Positions 41,058-53,335 of a stretch of DNA of 64,000 bases are shown in pieces. The stretch covers positions 22,500,001-22,564,000 of the forward strand of contig OX940864.1 in the NCBI GenBank assembly GCA_954871525.1. The letters run 5' to 3'. The DNA is from Parietaria judaica (lineage: Eukaryota; Streptophyta; Magnoliopsida; Rosales; Urticaceae). Both the position numbers and the translations under genes were made by a program. Below the pieces are notes generated by a model, which saw only the letters and a list, made by a program, of their open reading frames with translations, did no database searches and was not told the DNA's origin. The number at the start of each line of letters is the position of its first letter. Positions within the stretch are counted from its first letter, which is position 1.

Positions 41058-43911
41058 CTAAGTGTCGACCCCGGGTACCCCCACGACCTCTCGGTCCTTC
41101 TCCCCCTCCTTCTCTTCTCCTTCTCCTTCGCCGGCTTGGGCTCCATGCTCGGCAGTCTCCTCGGCGACGGCGGGCCCGTCCAGGATCGGCTCTTTAAGGG
41201 CGACGGTCTCCTCGGCAGCAACGGGCTCGTTCAGGGTCGGCTCCTCGAGGATCACCTCCTCGGTGTCAGCAATGGCGGGCAAGGTGGGCTCATCGACGAC
41301 GGTCACTCCGGCCACGGGATCTTCAACGACGGGCTCGATGGCGGGATCTTCGGAGGCAGACTCCTTGGCGGACGATTGCTCGGACCGAAGACTCAAATCT
41401 ACAAGAGGAACACCGGTCAGCTCGGCATCTGGAGACAGAGCCGGAGACCCTATCAGCGGTGCCGGAACCGCGTCCAAGAGAGCTTGGTAGCGAGCAGCGT
41501 TGCCTTCTAGGACCTCCTTCTCAGCCTCGAAATCTTGGACGTTGCCGTCAATGATGTCTTGGATCAGCTCGAGGCAACCTTCGGCTTGATCCAAGCAACT
41601 GTTGTCGGCAGCCGTACCTTTGTACCACGCGATTAGCGCGTCCCTTTCCTCCACCTTTCGGCGATATCGGGCACGGACAGCTTTCTTCTCAGCCTCGCGA
41701 TTGGCAGATCGTTGCCGGGCTTCAGCCAGCTCGGCAGCAAGGCGCTGCACGTCCTCTTTCAAGGCCAAGGCCTCCTCCTCCTTCCTCTTGGCCAACTCCT
41801 CTGCCCGTCCCTTGGCCGCGTCAGAGGCCAGCATCTGCCTGGCGGCCGCTTCGCTCACGCCTTGAGCCTCCTCAATCGTCCGGGTAGCGTTTGACAGCTT
41901 CTCCCGGAGATCGACGACCGTATTCCCGAGCCCCTTGATCCGAGCATCGCAAGCGGCAACCTTCTTGCCCATGACGACGATCTGCTCCGCCTTCACTCGG
42001 ATGCCCTCCACGGCATCAGCCAACTCCCTCTCCTTCAGCGCAAGCTGCTCGGAGGCTTGCGCGCCCTCTTTAGCCTCATATAATTGGTCCTCATAATCGA
42101 GGACCATGTCATTAATGGAGGCGACGAGCTGCACGTCCAAAAATTAAAGTTAGAAAAAATTAGGAAATAAAGCAAACACCCAAACCTAAAGCCGGCAATG
42201 CTTACCAGGGTTGTAGCCGCGGCCATATCCTTGTACGGCCTCTTCTCCGCAATACTCCTGGGGACCTTGCCGACCCCACCATTCGTAATCTGCCGGAGAA
42301 GACCGGCCGCCACCTTAGGTGCCTTGTGGAGATCCTTGTCCCCCATCCAAGTGCACCCCGCCTTCCGGGAGACCATCTTCTCCCTAGCCTGCCCTTCAAC
42401 CACCGGGGGAGCCAACCCCGTCTCCCTCGCCTCACCTCGGGAGGCCTCCTTCGGGCGCTCACTCTCCTGAGCAACCCCCTTACCCTTCTCCAAGGCCCTC
42501 TCGCCTCCTTTCGGGACTGAGTCCCTCCTCACCACCTCCTTCGGGGCCGGATCCCCCTTCGCCTTCTTCCGGACCCCAGAGTCCCTTCCTTCGTGCGGCC
42601 TCTTCGCGGCCGCCTCTGAGCCCGTCCTCGGAGCAGCTCCATCCTGAAAAGGACGGATCACGCCCTTGGAAGGACGAGCATGAGCAGAAGAAGGGACAAC
42701 CTCCCTCTCCGAAGTCTTCTCCAAAGGCGTGACCTCCGGGGTGCTCTCCCCGTCGTCGGAAAGTTCGACGACATCCTTCTTCTTGGTCGCCCCAGAGGCG
42801 ACCTCAGCAAGAGATTCCCGAGCAGGAGTCTCATCATTCCTCCTACTCGTCCCCTGACGAGCAGCCTTGGCCGGCGCAGACGCGCCAGGCCCCCTCTCCT
42901 CAACCCGTCTGCTCGTCTCCTGACGAGCAGCTCCAGCAGAGGCCGAACCTCCGGTCTGACCCTCCTGTCTCCGCCTCTGACGAAGACTCTGACCCTTCGG
43001 GCGAAGAGCGTCCATATCCTCTACACGTCAAAAATCCACACTTAGAAAAAATAAAGTAGACAAATACAAAACAAAGCCAAAGAGACAGATTTAGGATTTA
43101 TACCCGAAAATTCTTCCTCGTCAGGCTCAACCCAAAGCCCGGCAGCTTCGAACCTCTCCTTCGTGAAGTTCGACCACAGCTCCGGACCGTTAGGAAACAA
43201 CTTCCTCTTCAAAACCTTCCACTCCTCTGTAATCAGACGAGACTTAGGCTTCTCAGGGTCCTCGACTGCATAAGATGAAGACAAAAAATTAGCAAACATA
43301 CAAAAACAACCGAATAGGAAAAATTAGAAAACCCAACCCAGAACCTTACCTATCTCGTGGACCCATTCATTCCTATAGCCCAGCCAAGAACCGAGCGTTT
43401 CCTGACCGGCCATGAAGAAGAAATACTTGTGGGTCCAAGCACTCTCCTTCTTGGGAAGACCGGTTATGATCTCCCCTTCCTTGACGGATAGGAAAAACCT
43501 ACCCTTGGCCTGACCGTTGGCCTTGATGACCAAGCCCGTCAACAAGTCCCAGATTGTAAGTGAATACAAACATTCGTGGAATCGGACAAGCAAGGCCATC
43601 AAGATCCGGATAGAATTCGGGCTAAGTTGCTCGATAGAAACCCCTAGGTAACTAAGGTACCTTAGGATGAGCTCGGGAATAGGAAATCTAAGCCCCCCGG
43701 ACTCAAAAAACCTCTGGTATACATAGATCCAACCGTCCGAGTTCTGCTCGTCGGCATGTTCATCCGGATCCGGCAATCTAAGCTCTATCGATTGGGGAAT
43801 CTTATACTCTACCCGGATTCTAACAAGATCCTTAGGTTTCAGAACTGACTTAGGAGAATCTGTAGTCAGAAACTCCGTTTGCCATTTCGAGACCGTTTTC
43901 TTAGGACCCAT
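41058..43911 (-). CDS. G2 antisense gene, four exons
   Basis: Exons 43350-43911, 43104-43265, 42206-43020 and 41058-42128 have GT-AG ends and matching phases, giving one 869-residue frame. Exon 1 encodes the conserved domain seen in G1 (VYQRFFESGGLRFP, SPNSIRILMA, HKYFFFMAG), resembling the plant Transposase_28 (putative gypsy-type) family. Exon 3 is low-complexity with basic clusters (GVRKKAKG), suggesting a nuclear protein. Exon 4 is a long coiled coil with an acidic tail. Antisense genes in this position are known in Tat elements such as Grande; their role is unknown. The frame is intact although gag and pol are broken. Confidence 0.75.
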
Positions 43912-44023
43912 CTTATAAAGATAGTTTAGGAAAAACCGAAAGAAATCTAGACGAACACAAAAACCCAGAAACTGGAATGCACGAGGATTTAAGAAAATAG
44001 AAAGAACGATATCTAGAAACCTA

Positions 44024-44704
44024 GAACAATCCCCAAACAGACTCACAGAGAAGAACGGAGAAGAAACTAGAACCTGATTCCCCACGAGAATGATGAAGAA
44101 GACGACGAAGGTAAAGACCTCAGAGCACCTCCAATGGCGATTCGCAGAGTTTATCTCACTAGAACTTAAGTATTTCTCTCTCTAAAAATTCGAAAATAGT
44201 ATTCGAATACCACACAGAGTATAAATAGAGGAAAGAGAAAGAGGTTACCTTCGAGAGACGTGCGACGGGCTGAAGCTGAAGAGACGTGCCCATTTAATGC
44301 GAATCACTCGAGTATTTATACTCGAAAATTGTCGCTGATCCTACGGTTAGGGTTTCCTCGAAAAACGCAACAAACCTCATCCTACGGTTGAGATCAGCGA
44401 GCTATCCGTCGACACGTCAGCACGACAGCTGTGTCAGGAGAATGTGAAGAGTTTATTCCCTTCGAACTCCGCAAAATGGGACACGTGTTGTAACTGTTCC
44501 CGCCCAAAATTCGAAGCAACGGTTACAACTTCAAGACCCTATCCGTCCATCTGATCTCAAAATTATCCAAAATCCTGCCCGGATTATGTAGATTTGCGGC
44601 AAAAGTCACAAATTTAAATAATCCTATCCGGCACGAATTTTACATGATTTCATCGAGTAAATACTATAAAATTTACTTCGTATTTTTTATAGTAGGGGGC
44701 TAAC
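44024..44704 (-). other. Antisense promoter region and G2 purine tract
   Basis: Non-coding region upstream of the antisense start, ending with the purine tract AGTAGGGGGC before the LTR. It is duplicated at 53326-54000. Confidence 0.55.
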
Positions 44705-45559
44705 TGTTGATGTACAAATTCGTCATTATTTAAATGTGACATAAAGTGCTAAGGTTGTGAATTAATTAAATTTACAAACTATGATAAAAGGTTTTTAAGA
44801 AATAAATTGGTATTCGTAAAAGCCCATTTGAGAAAGCCCAAAGAGATTCTCAATCAGACCAAGAACCAATGGACATAGGCTACTCGGCCCAATGAGTTCT
44901 AAAGCCCAAATCCACTCGATAGCAGCACAGAAAGACGAGGGTAGAGTCGTCATATTCTCTACCCGGCACCATTTTTCAAACTCAGACGGAAGACCAGGAG
45001 CACAGAGTCAAGTCTCCAACGGACATAATTCAAATACGACGACGAGAACGAAGTCATGGGACACGTGTAGCCAGATCGTCCATTCAACCCGGTCAGCACG
45101 GAGTGAAGACCCCTCGATTCCTGGAAGTTCAACGGGAAGAATTGAAGTCTATAAATGCCAAGCTCAAGCTCAGATCAACACACACGCACACTTACAACCT
45201 CGAGAGAATACATTGAAGCGTTTCTACCCGGCATTCTTGTCATTTTGAGATATTATTGTGTTCTTTCTTTCTTTCTCCATTTCTTCCTACTCTCAGACGT
45301 AATCTAGCTGCCTGTAGCTATCCGTCTATGTTCATTGTCGCAATAAACTAACAGAGGAAGTAGTCAACTACCGCTTTGGGACGAACCTCTATAAAAAATC
45401 CCTCGTCTCATTTATATCGCTTATATACTTATACATATATCGTGAGTGAATTGTGAGCTTGCAACGTGAGAGATCGAATTCCATCAAATTGCTTCATCCA
45501 AAAATATCATACACACACAAGTCACACTTGACTGATTGAGGTGGGAAACCACGTCAACA
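44705..45559 (+). repeat. G2 3' LTR
   Basis: 855 bp, TGTTGATG to CGTCAACA, TATA box at 45150-45157. Nearly identical to 54001-54855. The first five bases after it (AGGCC) match Copia leader position 34240, the apparent insertion site. Confidence 0.9.
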
Positions 45560-46092
45560 AGGCCCACGGGCCAGGCCCACGAGCAAGGCCCTCGCCAAGG
45601 CCATTCGGCCAGCGCAAGGGCACCCGTGTGGGCCTGGCGGGCTGGCCGCAGGCCACGCTGCCTGGCAGCGGAATGGGCCTGCAGGCCCAGCCCGAAGTGC
45701 CAGGGCAATGCCCTGGCCTACCCGTGGGCTGTCCCTGCCCATTCCACGGACATGTGGGCCCGGGCTTAAGCCCGGAGGGCCCACGTGTAATTTTTTTTAT
45801 ATGGGTCGGATTTTTATTCCGACCCGGATCCCGTGGATTAATTATTAATTATTATTAATGAAATTAATGTTTATGAATTAAAATTAATTATGATTAATTA
45901 ATATGAATTAAAATATGGATGTTATTTCCGGATAAATAACATTGTCTTATTTTAATTAATTCATAAAATTAAATATGGATGTTATTTAATAATTAAATAA
46001 CATTGTCTTATTTAATAAATTAAAATATGGATGATAATATTCGAAGAATAATATCATTGTCTTATTTTAATATTTCATAAATAATTATTAAA
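45560..46092 (+). repeat. Second copy of the Copia leader segment
   Basis: Repeats 34240-34752 with a 30-bp insertion (CCCTGCCCATTCCACGG) and few substitutions, then runs on into the rest of the Copia interior. Confidence 0.88.
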
Positions 46093-47160
46093 GGGCATTA
46101 AAATGTTTAATGATAATTCTTAGAGAATAAGTATCATTAATTATGAATATTCATCATAGATATAATTTGTTATAACCTATTTTCATAACCCTCAAACATA
46201 ATGTCTATGTTTACATCATTATTAATATGTCTGTATAGGATAGATATAAATAATAAAGAGTAAATGTAAAAGTGTTAATTATTAGTCGGAAAAATTTCAA
46301 CCGTACAATCTTGCCTAAGGAAGAGGGAATCAAAAGTGGGGCCGGTTCACCATCCACTTCTGGGTGACCGGTAAGGACCCCTCCCATCGACCTGGAGAGC
46401 GTATGTTTTGATCTATCACTACCGACGAAATAATAAACACATTTTTTAGGGCTTATTTAAAATTACGTGTCGTAATATATAAAGCCAAAATATAAACTTT
46501 TAATGTGTCATTAATAGACAGTTTATATAATAAGTTTTTTATAACTTAGTAATTAAAAACTTTATTTCCTAAAAACAATGGCAAGTATAGAATAAAACAA
46601 AGGTCTCCATTATTACTGTCACAAGGTCTGCTAACCACACCGCCTCGAGTCACCCTAGTGTGTCCATTCCCTAAAGAAGGTGTGCTTGTGGGAGGTTTGA
46701 CACCGTGATAGTTCCAAAAGAATAAGGGGACGGAGGAATCTTGGAAATGGACCGCGAGTCACCCTAGAGTGACCATTCCCTAAGGACGACGTTTCCAAGA
46801 GGATCCCGAGAACTGAAAATAATGGGTTAAGCTTGCACGGAAGTTTGTGCTTCCCGACCGTCTATGGTGATAGTTAATAATCATAGAGGACTTTTGTAGT
46901 TCTTGTTATGAATATTAATTAAGTTTATGACTAAAACTTAGTTTAACCAAACTACACGGTTGATACCGCGAGTCACCCTAGAGTGACCATGCCACAAAGG
47001 ACGGCAACGACGTGTACAGTCGGTTAAATTATCACGAAATAGTTAAAGGGTTTATTTAACGTTTTTCCCAAGAACATGTTTGCATCATGTAACTATTTCA
47101 AATAAAATATTTTTTTCTAAACATTCTACCTATAATAAAGTTTAATAAGTTTCTTTTTCA
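46093..47160 (+). other. Copia leader continuation, no gag
   Basis: No gag frame and no CCHC zinc knuckle seen. Three copies of CGAGTCACCCTAGAGTGACCAT-like sequence (46645, 46755, 46978) each contain the small palindrome GTCAC...GTGAC. Confidence 0.55.
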
Positions 47161-48912
47161 ATGCCAGTTAAAATGTCCTTCGACAAACAAGAAATGGAAA
47201 AGTCTGCTCTGACGCTGAGGTCTCAAAATCAAAGCAATCTGGTAAAAGTCACAAAATCCCTAAGCAAGCTGGCCATGAGTGGATCTTCGGAAAAACTTGG
47301 AATGGCAGATCCATATGCTATAAGCTCTCTAAACAAGAGGAAGAGAATTGATGGAAATCAGGAAGAATTCTTCCAGATTGGGAGTACAAGTAATGTTGAT
47401 CGTTCAACATTAGAATCATGTTTCGTGGACAACTCATCCTTCAACTGGATCCTGGATTCAGGAGCAAACGATCATGCATGCAATTCTCTTCAGTCTCTTG
47501 ACAAATTGGAAGAGATAAATGAAGGACCAACTTTAAAAGTAGGAAACGGGGAATTCCTACAAGCAAAAGCAGTAGGAAATTTGCGACTGACATTTGGAAA
47601 TAAGTATTTATTTGTTGATAATGTGTACTATTATCCAAATGTCTGCAGAAATATACTTTCTGCTTATCTGTTGTACAAACAAGGATATACACTAAACTTT
47701 CGTGGATCCCATTGGGTCATCACAAAGGATGGAGTATATATTTGTACTGCTAAAGCAGAAAATGGATTATACATCCTAAGACCAGATTATGGTAGCTGCA
47801 TGAATACTGAGATGTTTAAATTGGCAATGCCAAAGTCAGTCAAGAAACCCAAGATTGACAATGATGTTCAAACGTACCTGTGGCATTTAAGATTGGGTCA
47901 TATTAATCTAGACAGGATAAACAGGATGGTAAAGGATGGACCCCTTAAAGAACTAACAATCGGTTCTTTGCCTGTTTGCGAATCCTGTATAGAGGCTAAA
48001 ATGACTAAAAGACCTTTTTCGGTAAAAGGTCAAAGAGCCACTAAACCATTAGAACTCGTCCATTCTGATGTATGTGGTCCCATGAACATACAAGGAAGGG
48101 GAGGAATTGAATATTTTGTCACTTTCATTGACGATTATTCAAGATATGGTTACGTTTATCTCATGGCTAAGAAATCTGAAACCTTGGGTAAGTTCAGAGA
48201 ATTTCTGGCAGAGGCTGAGAATCAACTAGGACTATCATTGAAGTCTCTTCGATCTGATCGAGGAGGAGAATACCTAGATCACGAGTTTTGCGACCTCTTG
48301 ATCGAGAAAGGTATAACATCTCAACTAACTGCTCCTGGCACACCAGAACAAAATGGTGTTGCAGAAAGGAGAAATAGGACCCTACTGGAAATGGTAAGGT
48401 CAATGTTAAGTTATTCATCGCTACCCAATTCTTTCTGGGGATATGCTTTGTTGACGGCTACGAACATTCTAAATATTGTGCCGTCAAAGTCTGTTTCTAA
48501 AACGCCCGTCGAATTATGGAATGGCAGAATACCAAATCTGCGACATTACAGAATTTGGGGATGTCCTGCACATGTGCGGACTGGAAACAAGAATAAATTG
48601 GAATCACGAACGGAAGTTTGTCTGTTTGTAGGATATTCCAAAGAGACTAAGGGAGGTTTGTTTTATAGTCCAGAAAGTAAGAAAGTATTTGTCTCTACAA
48701 ATGCTACTTTTCTAGAGCAAGATTATATGACAAACTTCAAATCTCGAAGTAAAGTTGTACTCGAGGAGCTGTCAGGTGACAAGGTCACAATATCTCCAAC
48801 AGTGCCTGTTGTCGAAGATATAGCAGAAACCACGGTCCCAAATCAGAACCAAGGGGTACTCAGACGTAGTGGGAGGTTCAAAAGACCTGTTGAACGCTAC
48901 GAGCACACCTAG
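47161..48912 (+). CDS. Copia protease-integrase part of pol
   Basis: 583 codons. The start lacks any gag homology. The aspartic protease motif WILDSGANDH lies near residue 98. The pre-integrase zinc region (HLRLGHIN to CESC) and the integrase core with HSDVCGPM, SDRGGEY and EQNGVAERRNRTLLE (the DDE triad) follow. It ends at TAG 48910-48912, after which the same frame continues as RT. The stop context (UAG UUG) is not a known readthrough signal, so a nonsense change is the simpler reading. Confidence 0.85.
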   Translation: MPVKMSFDKQEMEKSALTLRSQNQSNLVKVTKSLSKLAMSGSSEKLGMADPYAISSLNKRKRIDGNQEEFFQIGSTSNVDRSTLESCFVDNSSFNWILDSGANDHACNSLQSLDKLEEINEGPTLKVGNGEFLQAKAVGNLRLTFGNKYLFVDNVYYYPNVCRNILSAYLLYKQGYTLNFRGSHWVITKDGVYICTAKAENGLYILRPDYGSCMNTEMFKLAMPKSVKKPKIDNDVQTYLWHLRLGHINLDRINRMVKDGPLKELTIGSLPVCESCIEAKMTKRPFSVKGQRATKPLELVHSDVCGPMNIQGRGGIEYFVTFIDDYSRYGYVYLMAKKSETLGKFREFLAEAENQLGLSLKSLRSDRGGEYLDHEFCDLLIEKGITSQLTAPGTPEQNGVAERRNRTLLEMVRSMLSYSSLPNSFWGYALLTATNILNIVPSKSVSKTPVELWNGRIPNLRHYRIWGCPAHVRTGNKNKLESRTEVCLFVGYSKETKGGLFYSPESKKVFVSTNATFLEQDYMTNFKSRSKVVLEELSGDKVTISPTVPVVEDIAETTVPNQNQGVLRRSGRFKRPVERYEHT

Positions 48913-50529
48913 TTGGAATTTCACCTAGCTGTCACAGACACTAGTGTTGAAGATCCCATAGGCTACAAGCAAGCTATGGTTGATCCTGATAAGGGAGAAT
49001 GGCAGGAAGCCATGAACCAAGAAATAGAATCAATGGATTCTAATGAAGTCTGGGAGCTTGTAGACTTACCGGATGGCTTCAAAACCATTGGCTGTAAGTG
49101 GGTATACAAGCGAAAGAGAGGTGTGGACGGGAAGGTTGAAACCTTCAAGGCTAGACTAGTGGCAAAGGGTTTTACCCAGAGGGAAGGTATTGATTTCGAT
49201 GAGACCTTCGCTCCAGTCGCTAAGTACAAGTCCATCCGGATTCTCATGGCCATAGCCTGTAGTCTCAATTACGAGATTTGGCAGATGGACGTCAAAACCG
49301 CCTTCCTGAACGGGTACATTGACGAAAACATCTATATGGACCAACCAGAAGGGTTCGTGCAACAGGGTCAAGAAGGGAAGGTTTGCAGATTACTCAAATC
49401 CATCTATGGATTGAAGCAAGCTTCCAGATCCTGGAATCTAAGGTTCGATGAAACCATCAAAACCTATGGATTCATTCAAAACGTCACTGAGGCCTGCATC
49501 TATAAACTCAATGACGAAACCGTGGAAATTTTTCTTGTTCTGTACGTCGACGATATTCTTCTCATTGGAAACAGTGTGAAGAAATTATCGGACGTAAAGG
49601 CGTGGCTATCTACGCAGTTCCAAATGAAGGACATGGGTGAAGCCAGTTATGTTCTTGGGATCCGTATTTTCAGGGATCCCAACAACAGGCTTCTGGCCTT
49701 ATCTCAAGCAGCTTACATTGATAAGGTGCTTGAACGTTTTGCAATGGCAAACTCCAAGGGAGGTAATTTACCGACCAGACATGGAGTGTTCCTCAGCAGG
49801 AAACAATGCCCAACTTCTCCGGAAGAGCAAGATGAGATGAGGCGAATACCCTATGCTTCAGCAGTGGGAAGTCAGATGTATGCTATGCAGTGTACTAGGC
49901 CAGACATCTGTTACGCTGTGGGAATTGTTAGCAGATACCAATCCAACCCTGGTATGGCTCACTGGACAGCAGTGAAGAACATTCTCAAGTATCTTCGGAG
50001 AACGAGAGACTATATGTTAGTGTTTTCAGGATCAGAACTGAATCCACTAGGATACACTGATTCAGACTTTATGTCTGATAAAGACGCGAGAAAATCGACG
50101 TCAGGAGCAGTGTACACCCTTGCTGGTGGAGCGATATTCTGGAGAAGCGTAAAGCAATCCTGTATCGCAGATTCCACAATGGAAGCTGAATACGTGGCAG
50201 CTTGTGAGGCAGCCAAAGAATCAGTTTGGCTCAAGAATTTCTACATAGAGCTGGGAGTTGTTCCAGATGTGGATGGGCCCCAAACACTATACTGTGACAA
50301 CAGTGGTGCGGTGGCAAATTCTAAAGAGCCCAGAGACCATAACAAGGCGAAACATATAGAACGCAAATACCATCTCATAAGAGAAATAGTGCGTCGTGGC
50401 GACGTGAGGTTTGTGAAAATAGCTTCGGAAGACAATCTGGCTGATCCATTCACCAAGACGTTGCCAGAGAAAATATTCAGGAGGCATCTGGAAAGTATGG
50501 GTCTGAAAGACATGGGTCATCTTCTTTAA
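48913..50529 (+). CDS. Copia reverse transcriptase-RNase H part of pol
   Basis: 538 codons in the same frame as the preceding ORF, with no ATG at its start (TTG). RT blocks WQMDVKTAFLNG, YGLKQASR and catalytic YVDDILL are present. RNase H follows with TDSDF, DSTMEAEYVA and HIERKYH, ending 12 bp before the purine tract. The domains look complete. Expression would depend on bypassing the TAG just upstream. Confidence 0.85.
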   Translation: MEFHLAVTDTSVEDPIGYKQAMVDPDKGEWQEAMNQEIESMDSNEVWELVDLPDGFKTIGCKWVYKRKRGVDGKVETFKARLVAKGFTQREGIDFDETFAPVAKYKSIRILMAIACSLNYEIWQMDVKTAFLNGYIDENIYMDQPEGFVQQGQEGKVCRLLKSIYGLKQASRSWNLRFDETIKTYGFIQNVTEACIYKLNDETVEIFLVLYVDDILLIGNSVKKLSDVKAWLSTQFQMKDMGEASYVLGIRIFRDPNNRLLALSQAAYIDKVLERFAMANSKGGNLPTRHGVFLSRKQCPTSPEEQDEMRRIPYASAVGSQMYAMQCTRPDICYAVGIVSRYQSNPGMAHWTAVKNILKYLRRTRDYMLVFSGSELNPLGYTDSDFMSDKDARKSTSGAVYTLAGGAIFWRSVKQSCIADSTMEAEYVAACEAAKESVWLKNFYIELGVVPDVDGPQTLYCDNSGAVANSKEPRDHNKAKHIERKYHLIREIVRRGDVRFVKIASEDNLADPFTKTLPEKIFRRHLESMGLKDMGHLL

Positions 50530-50531
50530 GT

Positions 50532-50544
50532 ACAAGTGGGAGAT
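50532..50544 (+). other. Copia polypurine tract
   Basis: ACAAGTGGGAGAT immediately before the 3' LTR, typical of plant Copia. Confidence 0.75.
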
Positions 50545-53278
50545 TGTTGGACATATGTGTCCTTAAACAAGATATTTTATCCATTTGTAAAAGATTATGA
50601 CAAGTCGTTGAATAAAGATGATACTTATTATGATAATCTTATTATAGTTTCTGGTAGAGTAAAATAGAATGTTTGATCATTAGTTCATAAAGGATGCAAT
50701 TATGAATTATTATCACAACAGAGTCAATGTGAGGAAGAATTAATAATCATAATAAATGAACTTAAAATGTCCGTGACCTGATCAGCTGGGTGGGAGCCCA
50801 TTAATCGTATAAGGTCATTAATGTGACTAAGTGACAATCCTATTCTGGATTTTGTGTGTGTCACACTCACTAGAAGTGCATTAAGTATGAAGTGTCTTCA
50901 TACTGGACTGGACCTGACTTAAACTCCGGAAGTTATCATATTAGACCGTCACTGATAACTTGGAGTTGAGTCACTAGTAGATGATCAAATGGATATTCGA
51001 TCTAAGTCCTGAGTGATCTTGAGTCCAAGCTGCTGGCTTGATTGTTCTTTGATTTAACCGTTAAAGAACACGAAATATTACCGCTGTTCCCAACACTATT
51101 ATTTTGGGAACATGATAGTCAGCAGTAAGGGTAGCTTGGTCATAGACATGGGCATCACACAGCTCTCTTCAGAGTGATGATGATTCCCTTGATTGTCGGT
51201 GGTGAGAAGTGAGAGGTACCCGTGCGCAACTTATGAATCGAAACCATAAGTGGGTTGCTCATAATATTACTGACTGAGTCAAGGATGAAAATGCAATGAG
51301 GGGCATAACGGTAGAAACCGCCTGCTCGTGTGTGGATCATCAAGTGAAAGATCAATAACCCGAATTTGATTGTATCAATGGACACCCTGCTGATATAAAG
51401 GGAATAATATATACCGTATCACTAAAGAGTGCAGCCTCGGGTCTATAGTGGAATCACTTCGAGGTTTGACGAACAACTAGCAGTTCGTTGGAGCTTAAGT
51501 GATACGGGTCCATGGTCCCCAGGATAGCTCCGTAACGGATGATACGTACGTGATTAAAATACATTCTGGATAATGTTTAATCATTTGGCTTGACTTATAA
51601 AACTGAAAGGTCTGTGGCAGACGTCAGATAGTTTTATCGTTAGCGTGGCAAAAGTACCATATTTTGGTACACGAAATTAACTGATAAAAGAAAGTTAGAA
51701 TTTAGATTTTCTATCAGCACCATGTTGTTGGAAATTAAATTCTAAGCAACTTTGCTTTTTGAACCAAGTCATTTCGACTTACGATTAGTGATTTATGGAT
51801 TTTCTAAGTTTATGATCGGTTCGATAAACTTTGAAATTAAATCACATGTCACGAATTTAAATGATGGTGTGGCACCATGACATTTTAATGTGTGATATTG
51901 AGATCAGGAAATATTAATATAATTTAATTATTAATATGTTATTAATAATTAATTAATAATTAATAGATTTATATTAATAAATAAAAATATATATTTATAT
52001 ATATATTTATATGTGTAAATTCGAATTAAGGTTTCATAGTATGAAACCCTAGCCAATTCGAATAACATGATTTGGTCTTTCCATATTTGCGGCATAAGTA
52101 CCAAATGTTTTGGTATTTTAGCAAATCCCTAAAATCAATATTATCCATTGGATCGGTTATGATTTAATATCAACCGTTGGATTAGGATATTGATAAATTC
52201 GAATTTGATAACTTGGTGACCAAGTTTAAATTTTCGAATTTGGTTAATTAATTATATCCGTTAGATCGGTCTAAGATTTAATCTTTACCGTCGGATTGAA
52301 AATTAATTAATTATATATATTTATATAATTTTCGAATTATAATTTAAGGATAAAATCGAAATTGTTTTCTTTAAATCTTTTTATATTTGATTTTATCCTA
52401 AATTAATTTGGTCCATTAGATCGGTTTAAAGATTTATCTCAACCGTTGGATCTAGATGATAATAAATTCAAATTTTATTATAAATATATAGGATAATTCG
52501 AATTTTATAAAGATAAGAAGATAAGATTGGATTTTTGATTTTATCCTAATCTTTCTTATTTAATTAAATCCCTAATTAATTATGTCCATTGGATTTAGAT
52601 GAGATTAAATCTGGACCGTTGGATTAAGATAATTAATTATATTTAATATATAGAATTCGAATTTTAGGGAGGGAATTTCTCCAATTCGGTTACGGTTTGA
52701 GCCAATAAATAGGAGGCTCATTCTACACATTTTTCACACCTTTCCCCAGAGAAAAATTCGAACTCTCCCTCTTCCTCAGGGTCTGCGAATTTTCTCTCTG
52801 ATCTCTCTTTTCTGGTTCGGCTTAGGAGACTATTTCTCCGGAAGCTTAAAAAGAACCATCAGTTAAAATTTTGCGACGGAGTCCTGCCGGCGAAGCCCAC
52901 GCTTCGGTACGAGGATTCCAGGAGAATATCCCGGAAGATCACGGGAGTTTCCCTCAGCACCGGCGGAGCCCTGCCCGATTCAGAACGCGCAGCCGGAAGT
53001 CATCAATAGAGGTACGGCCTTATGCATTGGGTTAATAAATGCAAACATTTAATGCTTTCTATTTATTTCCTATTATGACTAGGTTATTAATAATGATAAA
53101 TGAATATTAAATTACATAATATTTATCAGATCTTGTGAAATGGTTATTATCCGATATCCGGACCGTTGGACGGATAACAAGTTATTCCGCTTTAAAATTA
53201 ATTTTTAAATGTTACCCGAACGGTTTGGAGGCTCAATTCGTGATAATATTCAAGGAATCCGAGACGTGATTCCCAACA
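50545..53278 (+). repeat. Copia 3' LTR
   Basis: 2734 bp, about 99% like the 5' LTR by eye, with one 14-bp deletion. Followed by CAGAT. Confidence 0.95.
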
Positions 53279-53335
53279 CAGATATGGATATCACATAGCT
53301 TTTTACTAAGTCAAGATGATTCCTGGAACCTAGAA
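53279..53335 (+). mobile_element. Older Copia LTR, right remnant
   Basis: Begins with the duplicated CAGAT and continues the diverged LTR (ATATGGATATCACATAGC aligns to the intact LTR's ACATGGGCATCACACAGC). It stops at a junction with G2-derived DNA near 53326-53336. Confidence 0.7.

Larger units (their letters stand above)
34753..45559 (+). mobile_element. Tat-lineage Gypsy element G2, 5'-truncated
   Basis: The interior begins abruptly inside gag at 34753, directly after Copia leader DNA. No 5' LTR or primer site exists. Order: gag-protease, RT, RNase H, a second (archaeal-type) RNase H, integrase, 40-bp repeats, an antisense gene, a purine tract (44691-44704), and one LTR (44705-45559, TGTTGA...TCAACA). 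The extra RNase H and the antisense gene mark the Tat lineage. Coding is broken by one stop in gag and one frameshift in integrase. Confidence 0.9.
31226..53278 (+). mobile_element. Copia LTR retrotransposon, 22 kb, chimeric interior
   Basis: LTRs of 2748 bp (31226-33973) and 2734 bp (50545-53278) with TGTTGG/CCAACA tips, an initiator-Met-tRNA primer site, a purine tract, and the 5-bp duplication CAGAT at 31221-31225 and 53279-53283. The LTRs differ at about 22 sites by eye plus one 14-bp gap. The interior has a structured leader, a 10.8-kb Tat/Gypsy fragment (34753-45559), a second copy of part of the leader, and a Copia pol region. I find no gag. The pol frame has one in-frame TAG. Confidence 0.93.

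Noticed and set aside
48910..48912. Programmed readthrough in Copia pol
   Set aside because: UAG UUG is not a recognised leaky context and Copia pol is normally one frame; treated as a nonsense change.
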